A DNA stretch of 64,000 bases from contig NZ_CP163443.1 of NCBI RefSeq assembly GCF_041053055.1, positions 5,811,001 to 5,875,000 of the forward strand, given 5' to 3'. How positions within the stretch are numbered: position 1 is the first letter of the stretch; every line of letters begins with the position of its first letter. Origin of the DNA: Streptomyces sp. R41 (lineage in GTDB: Bacteria; Actinomycetota; Actinomycetes; Streptomycetales; Streptomycetaceae). Under the pieces are notes generated by a model that was not told the origin of the DNA, made no database searches, and worked only from the letters and a program-made list of their open reading frames with translations. Shown piece by piece: positions 46,593-54,356 of the stretch. Position numbers and translations under genes: made by a program.

Positions 46593-48284
46593 TCACTTGG
46601 CATCCGCGTAGCACTCCACCACCGCCGTGGTGAACGGAAAGCGGACCGGTGTCTCCCCGAACGTGAGCCGCCCCGCGAGGTCGGCCGCCTCGCGGATCGC
46701 CGTCACGACCGTGTCGGCCTCCTCGGCGGGGCAGTGCACGATCACCTCGTCGTGCTGGAAGAAGACCAGCTCGGCCGAGAGGTCGGCGCAGGTGCGCCGG
46801 AGTGCGGCGAGCACCAGCAGGGCCCAGTCGGCGGCGCTGCCCTGGACGACGAAGTTGCGGGCGAACCGGCCGCGGGCACGGGAGTTCGAGGAGGCGTACC
46901 CCGGAACCCACCCCTGCTCAAGGCCGCTCTCCACGGGATCGTCCTGAGGAATACCCGCCTCCTCCGCACTCTCGTCCGACGAGCCCACCGCCGGGGGAGA
47001 GGTCCGGCCCAGCCAGGTCCGCACCAGCCGCCCCTCCTCTCCCGCCCGCGCCGCGTCGTCCACGTACGCCACGGCCTTGGGAAAGCGGCGGCGCAACAGG
47101 GCGAGGTTCTTCAGCCCGTCACCCGACGTCTGCCCGTACACGGCACCCAGCACGGCGAGCTTGGCCTGCGCCCGGTCGCCGGCGAACGCCCGGTCCGAAA
47201 CAGCCTGATACAAGTCGGTCTCCCGCCCCGCGACCTCCATCAGATCGGGGTCGCGCGAGATCGCGGCCAGCACGCGCGGCTCCATCTGATCGGCGTCGGC
47301 GACGACGAGCCGCCAGCCGGGATCGGCGACGACGGCACGCCGGATGACCTTGGGGATCTGCAGGGCACCCCCGCCATTGGTCACCCACCGCCCGGTGACG
47401 GTCCCGCCCGGCAGGTATTCGGGCCGGAACCGCCCGTCGCGCACCCAGTCCTGAAGCCAGGACCACCCATGGGCGACCCAGATCCGGTACAGCTTCTTGT
47501 ACTCGATCAGCGGCTTCACGGCCGGATGGTCGATCGACTCGATCTCCCACCGCCGAGTGGACTTGACCTTGATCCCGGCCTGAGCGAAGGCCTTGACAAC
47601 ATCCGCGGGCAAATCGGGTCTGACCCGTCTCCCGAAAGCGGCCGACACCTCATCCGCCAGCTCGGCAAGCCGCCGGGGCTCGCCCCCGCCCGCGTACCGC
47701 TCCCCGAGCAGCTCGTGCAGCACCTCCCGGTGGACGTCCGCGCTCCACGGCAGCCCGCCCTGGTTCATCTCGGCGGCGACCAGCATCCCGGCCGATTCGG
47801 CGGCCGTCAGCAGCCGCATGCGCTCCGGATGCGCGGTCGCGTCATGCCGCCGTTGCTGGTCCGCGTACACCTCCAGGAGATCTTCCAAAGGCACGTGGAC
47901 CGGGCGCGGCTCGAAGAGCGACGACTGCGAACCGGGCTCGGCGGACCGCTGCGGCGGATCGACCGGTACGGGCCCACCGCGCAGCCTCGCCAGCGCGGCG
48001 GCCGCCGACCGGGGCTCGCCGAGCCGCCCCTCGTGCCCGAGCAGCAGCGTCTCGGCGGCCTCCAAGTCGTAACACCGCTCGACTCGCACCCCCGCGGCGA
48101 GCAGACGCGGATACACCTCCGCGGTGGACCGCCAGACCCACCGGCTCACCTCGGGCCTCGACCGCACGGCCTCCGCCAGATCCGCCTCCCTGCGGACCGG
48201 CCCTTCGGGCAGCCCGTCGGGGCCGAGGACGGCGACCTCCGCGCCGCCGTCCTCGGCCGGTGCGAGAGCCCAGCGCCCGGTCAT
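46593..48284 (-). CDS. DNA polymerase A-like protein with 3'-5' exonuclease-like region
   Basis: 563-aa family A DNA polymerase-like protein, much shorter than Pol I and without the 5'-3' exonuclease. Seen: an N-terminal RNase D-like region, polymerase motif A (VVADADQMEPRVLA) near residue 330, motif B (RAQAKLAVLGAVYGQ) near 380, and motif C (FFQHDEVIVH) near 510. Streptomyces genomes carry such a second PolA paralogue. ATG 48284 was preferred to a TTG ten codons upstream. Confidence 0.88.
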   Translation of the reverse strand: MTGRWALAPAEDGGAEVAVLGPDGLPEGPVRREADLAEAVRSRPEVSRWVWRSTAEVYPRLLAAGVRVERCYDLEAAETLLLGHEGRLGEPRSAAAALARLRGGPVPVDPPQRSAEPGSQSSLFEPRPVHVPLEDLLEVYADQQRRHDATAHPERMRLLTAAESAGMLVAAEMNQGGLPWSADVHREVLHELLGERYAGGGEPRRLAELADEVSAAFGRRVRPDLPADVVKAFAQAGIKVKSTRRWEIESIDHPAVKPLIEYKKLYRIWVAHGWSWLQDWVRDGRFRPEYLPGGTVTGRWVTNGGGALQIPKVIRRAVVADPGWRLVVADADQMEPRVLAAISRDPDLMEVAGRETDLYQAVSDRAFAGDRAQAKLAVLGAVYGQTSGDGLKNLALLRRRFPKAVAYVDDAARAGEEGRLVRTWLGRTSPPAVGSSDESAEEAGIPQDDPVESGLEQGWVPGYASSNSRARGRFARNFVVQGSAADWALLVLAALRRTCADLSAELVFFQHDEVIVHCPAEEADTVVTAIREAADLAGRLTFGETPVRFPFTTAVVECYADAK

Positions 48285-48353
48285 GATTCCGAGTCTCGCA
48301 GGGAGGTCTGACAATGGCGCCGACCACGAGCAGCGCCCGAGCCGCAGGCTCGC

Positions 48354-49094
48354 TCAGCCCGTGCTCGCCCCCCCGCGCCCCGTGACGACCTCCTCGAGCA
48401 TGCGCGCGACGTGCCCTTCGGTCGTCGCCTTGTCGACGCCCGCACCGCTGAGGACGCCCTCGCCGTTCTCGTACTCCAGGAGGGCCAGCAGGATGTGCTC
48501 GGTGCCGACGTAGTTGTGGCCGAGGCGGAGGGCCTCGCGGAAGGTGAGTTCGAGGGCCTTCTTGGCGGCGGGCCCGTACGGGACCAGTTCGGGGACCTCG
48601 TCGACGGCCGGCGGGAGCGCTGCCTTCGCCGCCTCGCGCACCGTGTCCAGGGACACGCCCTGCGCCGTGATCGCCTTGGCGCCGATCCCCTCGGGCTCGG
48701 CGAGGAGACCGAGGACGAGGTGCTCGGGCAGCCCCTCCGCATTGCCCGCGGCCTTGGCCTCACTGTGCGCGACCATGACCACCTTCCGGGCACGCGGGGT
48801 GTAGCGCCCGAAGCCCTGGTTCGGATCGAGATCCGACTCAGCCTTCGGGACGAACCGCTTCTGGGCGGCCTGCCGGGTGACCCCCATGCTCTTGCCGATG
48901 TCCGTCCAGGACGCGCCCGAACGCCGGGCCTGGTCCACGAAGTGCCCGATCAGATGGTCGGCCACGTCACCCAGGTGATCCGCGGCGATCACCGCGTCCT
49001 GGAGCTGGTCCAGCGCGTCGGTGTGAACCTTCTTGATGGCCTCGATGAGGTCGTCGAGACGTACGGATGCATTGCCGAGCGGGTTCGAAGTCAT
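48354..49094 (-). CDS. Clp-N domain protein with N-terminal helix-turn-helix
   Basis: 246-aa protein. The N-terminal part has a helix-turn-helix (WTDIGKSMGVTRQAAQKRF) near 65-82. The rest (about 95-235) carries two Clp-R repeats like the N-domain of ClpA/ClpC (YTPRARKVVMVAHSEA; LGHNYVGTEHILLALL) but no ATPase. It may combine DNA binding with recognition of Clp substrates or adaptors. The ATG lies right at the predicted transcription start, with two near-identical palindromes just upstream, consistent with autoregulation. Confidence 0.88.
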   Translation of the reverse strand: MTSNPLGNASVRLDDLIEAIKKVHTDALDQLQDAVIAADHLGDVADHLIGHFVDQARRSGASWTDIGKSMGVTRQAAQKRFVPKAESDLDPNQGFGRYTPRARKVVMVAHSEAKAAGNAEGLPEHLVLGLLAEPEGIGAKAITAQGVSLDTVREAAKAALPPAVDEVPELVPYGPAAKKALELTFREALRLGHNYVGTEHILLALLEYENGEGVLSGAGVDKATTEGHVARMLEEVVTGRGGASTG

Positions 49095-49142
49095 ATGTCA
49101 ACCGTAGGTTGACACCCCACCACTGTCAACCCAAAGTTGACA
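49095..49142 (-). promoter_or_regulatory. Leaderless promoter with twin palindromic operators
   Basis: On the - strand, TTGACA (49129-49124), a 17-bp spacer and TACGGT (49106-49101) form a strong promoter, leaving six bases to the ATG at 49094, so the mRNA should be leaderless. Two palindromes cover it: TGTCAACCGTAGGTTGACA (49096-49114) and TGTCAACCCAAAGTTGACA (49124-49142), 28 bp apart. Confidence 0.75.
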
Positions 49143-49290
49143 CCCGTCGAAATGGCCGATGCGCACCCTCCTCGACTGCCCTCAGCGAGGACCAGCCGTA
49201 CGGCGGCCCGCAGCCGCACACGCACGGAAGGGGCCGTGTCGGTACATCGAATGCCCGTATCCGGACGGATCCACAAGGAACGGCTCCGTG

Positions 49291-49442
49291 GCTCCCCACG
49301 GTTGATCCGTTCGGATACGGGCGGATGTACCGACGTGGCCCCGACCCACCACGAACAGCGGGCGGGGCTCCCCACGGTTGATCCGTTCCGATACGAGCGG
49401 ATGTACCGACGTGGCCCCGACCCACCACGAACAGCGGGCGAA
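49291..49442. repeat. 76-bp tandem duplication downstream of ABC permease
   Basis: Units at 49291-49366 and 49367-49442 are nearly identical, starting GCTCCCCACGGTTGATCCG and containing CCGACGTGGCCCCGACCCA. A diverged partial copy lies at about 49235-49290. They occupy the gap between the Clp-N gene and the permease. The permease frame reads through them only because of a probable frameshift. Confidence 0.8.
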
Positions 49443-49458
49443 CCACCGGCGGCCGTCG

Positions 49459-51701
49459 TCACGTCCGCCGCCACGCCCCCACCGCCGCCGCCCCGACCGC
49501 CACCACCAGGCAAGCCCCCACACACCCGCCCAGCACCCCCCACGGCACATCCACCCCCACCGGCGCCGACACCCGCGCCAGCGCCGCCGCGACCCCCCCG
49601 CAAGGTTCACCCCGGCCCGCCGCACCCCCAAGCACCGCCCCACGCAGACCCCCACCACCGCCTCCCCGGCGACCACCCGCAGCACCTGCCCCCGAGTGGC
49701 ACCCGCCATCCGCAGGGACCGCAGCTCCGTACCCCGCGCCGACGTCGCCATCACCAGCGTCGCGGCGAGCGAAATCCAGGCGTACACAAGGGCGATGCCC
49801 AGCACCACGAGAAACCCCAGCCGGGTCTGCGGGCTGGTGCGCGGGTGGGTGGCAGCCAGCCACGCCGACGCGGACCTCACCGTGCCGCCCGTCGAGGCCC
49901 GCAACGCCGTCCCGACGGCCGCCCGATCCACTCCACGCCCCACCCGCACATCGAGCCGATCGACCACGGCTCCCACCGCGTTCGCCGAGGTCACATACGC
50001 CCCGTTGTCCCCCGTCCCCCGTGCCAGCACCGCCACGACCCGCAACCGCGCAGGCCGCCCGTCACCGAGCCACACACGAACCCAGGCTCCCACCTCATGC
50101 CGCTCCCACTCCTCGTTCACGACGATCGACCGGTCGTCGAGATCGCGCACGTCGCCCGCGACGACCGGCAGCCGCGCCACAGCCGCGAACGCCGCCACAT
50201 CGCTCACCGCCCGCGCGTCGGACCGTATGAGCGCGGTCCCCTCCTCCCGTACGAAGACCGCGGTCGACGCGGTGGCCGAGACCGTGGCCCCAGCAACCCG
50301 CACCGCCCGCAAGTCGCCCCCGCTGACCACGAAGTGAGCACGGGTCTGTTCCCGGGCCTCCGTCGCCTTCGCCCGAGTGACGGTCGCCGCAGCCCCCAGC
50401 AGCGAACCCGCCAGCGCGACGGTCACCAGGACAGGAGCCGCCACGGCGGCCGTGCGCCGCAGCGCCGCGGCCGCGTTCTCACGGACGAGCAGCCCGACCG
50501 CTCCGGACAGCCGGCCGAGGGGAAGCAGCCGTACGAGAGGCAGCCGTACGAGAGGCAGCCGTACCAGGGGACGGACGAGCACGGGAGCGAGGGCCGCCAC
50601 CGCCGTGATCAGGACCATCGGCTGCGTCGCGTACGTCTTCCGCTTCAGCGGCGCGGACGGATCCGTCGCCAACATCCAGACCATCAGCCCGAGTCCGACC
50701 GCGAGCAACCCGAAACCGATCACCCGCCGCGACAGAGGCATCACACCCGTGTCCACGGACGCCTCGCGCAACGCCTCCACGGGCCCGATGCGCCCCGCCC
50801 GCCACGAGGCCACCCAGGCGCCCGCAAGGGCCACCGACACACCCGTGCAGAAGGCGACGTGGCAAGGCCAGTCCGCCGACCCCCGCAGCGCGAACCACGA
50901 GGGCGCCACCCCGCCGTCCACCAGCGCCCGCACGAGCCGAGGCGCACCACGCGCCCCCAGCGCGCACCCCGCCGCTGAAGCCGCCAGCCCCACCGCGCAC
51001 GCCTCCCCGAGCAACAGCCGCCGCACCTGCCCGGGCGTCGCACCGGCCATCCGCAGCAGCCCGAACTCCCGCCGCCGCAGGGCCACGACGAACGCGAACG
51101 TCGAAGCCGTCACGAAAACGGAGACGAAGGCCGTCACCCCGGCCGCCGTTCCCAGCAGGGAGCCGACCCCGGCCAGCGCCTCGGCATCGCGCGCCGCGGA
51201 GGGGTCGGCCTGATGCCGGTCGTCACCGGTCAGCACCCGCGCACGATCCCCGACGAGCCGCCGCACAGCCGCAACGGGCGCGTCAACGCCAACCGCGTCA
51301 ACGCCAACCGCGTCAATGCCAGCCGCGTCAACGCCGACCGCATCGACACGTACCGCACCGCCACCAACCGCGTCCCGATTCGCACCATCCGTCCGTACGA
51401 TCCGCACCCGCCCCAATTCACGAAGCTCACGGACGAGTTCACTGTCCACAGGATGTGGATGCGCCAGCTTCTTCGACACGAGGGCGCTGTCCGCCCCCCG
51501 CCGCACCTCCACCGTGAGGGTGTCCCGCCCCATCACCACGACGGGCGAGGACGCGAACCGTGTCGGCGGCCGCCCGGACGCGTCGAGGCCGGCGGCAAGG
51601 GCGAGCCCCATCGCCGTCATCACCGCGACCCCGAGCCCGACGGCGACGAAGGAGCCGAGAAGGGAGGCCCAGCGCGTACGCAACGACGAAAAACTCAGCA
51701 C
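49459..51701 (-). CDS. FtsX/MacB-type ABC transporter permease, apparent C-terminal frameshift
   Basis: Membrane permease of about 745-750 aa with two FtsX domains (helices near 15-40, 190-215, 270-290, 340-360, 400-430, 640-670 and the C-terminus) and a large extracytoplasmic region. The literal frame loses its hydrophobic character near 49650 (reading VGRCLGVRRAG...) and runs on into repeats to 49182. Adding one G in the GTGGGG run near 49646 restores AVLGG...VAAALARVSAPVGV and a normal last helix with a stop at 49459. This is either a real frameshift or a sequence error. GTG 51701 overlaps the ATPase gene. The N-terminal outer loop carries a 15-bp repeat. Confidence 0.75.
51281..51355. repeat. 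15-bp tandem repeat within the permease gene
   Basis: Units at 51281-51295, 51296-51310, 51311-51325, 51326-51340 and a diverged 51341-51355 have the pattern CGTCAACGCCAACCG. On the - strand they encode repeated VGVDA/AGIDA pentapeptides in the extracytoplasmic loop. In-frame copy-number change is possible. Confidence 0.85.
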
Positions 51702-52465
51702 GGCGCACCCTCCAGTCGCTCCAGCCCCGCGAGCCGCTCCAGCCCTGCCAGTCGCTCCAGCTCCGCCATCCGCCCCGCGACGCCCGTCGCCGAAGGCTCC
51801 GCCAGCTCCCCGCTCACCCGCCCGTCGACCAGGAACACCACCCGGTCCGCGTACGAGGCCGCCACCGGGTCGTGCGTGACCATGACGGTCGTCTGCCCCT
51901 CCCGGTCCACCAACTCCCGCAGCAGCGAGAGCACTTCACGACCCGTCCCGGTGTCGAGCGCCCCCGTCGGCTCGTCGCCGAAGAGGACCGCGGGACGGGT
52001 GATCAGCGCCCGCGCGAGAGCGACCCGCTGTTGCTGCCCGCCGGACAGCTGCGCCGGCCGGTGCCCGGCGCGGTCGCCGAGCCCCACCCGGTCCAGCGCC
52101 TCGCGCACGGCCCCGCGGGAGGGCCGCCGCCCGGCCAGCCGCAGCGGCAGGGCGACGTTCTGCGCGGCGGTCAGCGACGGCAACAGGTTGAAGGACTGGA
52201 ACACGAATCCGATCCGCTCCCGCCTGAGCAGCGTCAGCCGACGCTCGCTCAGCCCGCGCAGCTCGACCCCGTCGACGGCCACCGTGCCGGAAGTCGGCCG
52301 GTCGAGCCCGGCCGCGCACTGCAGCAGGGTCGACTTCCCCGACCCGGACGGCCCCATCACGGCGGTGAAGGTTCCGGCGGCGAAGTCCAGATCGACCCCG
52401 TCCAGGGCGGCGACGGCACCATAGTCACGGCGCAGAGATCGAATACGTACGGCTGTTTCGGTCAT
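51695..52465 (-). CDS. ABC transporter ATP-binding protein, LolD/MacB type
   Basis: 256-aa ATPase for the adjacent permease. Walker A GPSGSGKST near residue 40, Q-loop FVFQSFNLLP, signature LSGGQQQRVALARAL near 145, Walker B VLFGDEPTGALD near 165 and the H-loop VTHD near 195. The C-terminus has leucine-rich repeats (RLAGLERLAGLERLEG). Its 3' end overlaps the permease start by seven bases. Such pairs often export peptides or antibiotics or sense envelope stress; the substrate is not predictable. Confidence 0.92.
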   Translation of the reverse strand: MTETAVRIRSLRRDYGAVAALDGVDLDFAAGTFTAVMGPSGSGKSTLLQCAAGLDRPTSGTVAVDGVELRGLSERRLTLLRRERIGFVFQSFNLLPSLTAAQNVALPLRLAGRRPSRGAVREALDRVGLGDRAGHRPAQLSGGQQQRVALARALITRPAVLFGDEPTGALDTGTGREVLSLLRELVDREGQTTVMVTHDPVAASYADRVVFLVDGRVSGELAEPSATGVAGRMAELERLAGLERLAGLERLEGAPC

Positions 52466-52563
52466 GCCTCAAGCGAACCGTCCGGCAACCGCCCGAACAC
52501 GACCACCAGAGGGCGTCCTGGGGGTAGGGCAGGCCCTACCGGGGCCCGTGACACGATCGACGT

Positions 52564-53688
52564 ATGAGCAGCAGTAACCCCAGCCCCGGCACGGTCGAGC
52601 GCGCCTTCGAGACCGCTCTCTACGCCGACTCCGACACGGCCCTCGACACGGGCGCCTCGCTGCTCGCCGCCGACCCGGCATCCGACGCCGAACTCGCCCG
52701 CCGAGGCGAGGAGTTCGTCTCCGCGGCCTGGCGGCGCGGCTGGCAGCCCGCCGACGTCGTACGGATCGTGCGACGCGAGCTGGAGGATGTCCACGTACAG
52801 CTGGTGTCCGCGCTGATCCTCAGCGAGAACCGCAAGCCACAGGGCCCGCGCTGGGCCGCACAGCTCGAAGACCTGGCGGCCGAGCCCCGGGCTCCCCGCA
52901 CCGACCGCTTCTCGTACGCGACCGCCGTACTGGAGCTGTACCGACTGCTGCTCCGCCTCCCCGCCATCGAGCCGCTGGACGTACCCGGGAAGGGCCAGGC
53001 CGCCCCCCAGGACACCCGCATGCTCACCCGCATCCGCGCCCTGCTCGCCAAGGCCGAGGCGACCGGGTTCCCGGAGGAGGCGGAGGCGCTGAGCGCCAAG
53101 GCGCAGGAGCTGATGGCGCGGCACAGCATCGACGAGGCGCTGCTCGCGGCGCGCACGCACGCGAAGGACGCGCCCGGCGCCTGCCGCATCGGCGTCGAGC
53201 CGCCGTACGAGACGGCCAAGGCGGTGCTCCTGGACGCGGTGGCAGGGGCGAACCGCTGCCGGGCGGTATGGAACGAGGCCCTCGGCTTCTCGACCGTCGT
53301 CGGCTTCGAACCCGACCTGGAGGCGGTCGAGCTCCTCTACACCTCACTCCTCGTGCAGGCCACGGCGGCGATGACGAAGGCGGAGGCCGCGCAGCGGGCG
53401 GGCGGCCGGAAGCGTACGAAGACCTTCCGGCAGTCCTTCCTCGCCGCGTACGCGCACCGGATCGGCGACCGCCTCGCGTCCGTGACCGAAGGGCAGGAGG
53501 CGGCCACGGAGGGGGAGTTGCTGCCGGTGCTGGCGGCCCGCGACGTGGCGGTCGCGGACCACATGGACCGGATGTTCCCCGAGACGGTGACCACCCGGCT
53601 GCGTGGGGTCAGCGACGCGGCCGGGTGGCACGAAGGGGCCGCGGCGGCGGACCGGGCGCAGGTCAAGGGGCGGCCGCCACTGCGGTGA
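52564..53688 (+). CDS. DUF2786 domain protein
   Basis: 374-aa soluble protein. A DUF2786 segment (MLTRIRALLAKAEATGFPEEAEALSAKAQELMARHSID) lies near residues 155-192. The rest is helical with no motif I recognise. The function of the family is unknown. It is divergent from the ABC operon; its stop directly abuts the convergent DUF4232 gene. Confidence 0.85.
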   Translation: MSSSNPSPGTVERAFETALYADSDTALDTGASLLAADPASDAELARRGEEFVSAAWRRGWQPADVVRIVRRELEDVHVQLVSALILSENRKPQGPRWAAQLEDLAAEPRAPRTDRFSYATAVLELYRLLLRLPAIEPLDVPGKGQAAPQDTRMLTRIRALLAKAEATGFPEEAEALSAKAQELMARHSIDEALLAARTHAKDAPGACRIGVEPPYETAKAVLLDAVAGANRCRAVWNEALGFSTVVGFEPDLEAVELLYTSLLVQATAAMTKAEAAQRAGGRKRTKTFRQSFLAAYAHRIGDRLASVTEGQEAATEGELLPVLAARDVAVADHMDRMFPETVTTRLRGVSDAAGWHEGAAAADRAQVKGRPPLR

Positions 53689-54225
53689 TCAGTCGCCCGC
53701 GTGCTGGAACGGGCTCACGGAGGCATTCAGGTCGGCCGCCTCGTTCTTGCCCGCGACGGGCCCGTACGACCACTTGAAGTCCTGCGTGGCGGTGGCACCG
53801 GGCAGGCTGATCTTCAAGGTCTGGGCGTCGAAGGTCTTCGCGTCGCCCTTCTCGCCCCGGACGTAGGTGATGGTGAAGGTCGCGGTGTCGTTCTTCGCGA
53901 GGGTCAGCTTCACCGGGTTCGCGGACTTCTCCGGGGCGATGTCCGTGGAGTCGCCACCGGCATGGACCTCGAGGCCGGGGAAGCCCTTCAGTGTGCACGT
54001 GGAGTCGCGGTTGGTGAGGGTGACCGGGACGTTGCCGGTGTCCCCGGCGGCCGGGGCGGCGTTGGCGGGTCCCACCTCGATGCCCACGTGGTCGACCCGG
54101 CAGTCGGTGGAGGCGCTCTTGTCGGTCTTGCCGGCCTCGTCGGTCTTGCTGCCGCCGCTGTCGTCGCAGGAGGTCAGGGCGAGGGCGGCCGCGAGGACGG
54201 TGACGGCGATGGGCAGGGCACGCAT
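53689..54225 (-). CDS. DUF4232 lipoprotein
   Basis: 178-aa secreted lipoprotein: signal peptide with lipobox LTSC near residue 19, an Asp/Lys/Ser-rich linker, then a beta-sandwich-like DUF4232 domain with a cysteine pair (DCRVDHV and STCTLKGFPGLEV). Function unknown. ATG 54225 with GGGGGAA upstream is preferred to an upstream in-frame start, which would precede the signal peptide. Confidence 0.85.
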   Translation of the reverse strand: MRALPIAVTVLAAALALTSCDDSGGSKTDEAGKTDKSASTDCRVDHVGIEVGPANAAPAAGDTGNVPVTLTNRDSTCTLKGFPGLEVHAGGDSTDIAPEKSANPVKLTLAKNDTATFTITYVRGEKGDAKTFDAQTLKISLPGATATQDFKWSYGPVAGKNEAADLNASVSPFQHAGD

Positions 54226-54356
54226 GGGGTTCCCCCGGAGGTGATGACGGTGGTGCATGGATCATCACGCATTTTGATCCCCGGACGTTGCACGCCCCTC
54301 GGTCGTTCGCCTCCGCCGAGCCGCGAATGTCCATAAAAGTCCCTTAGGCTGACGGA

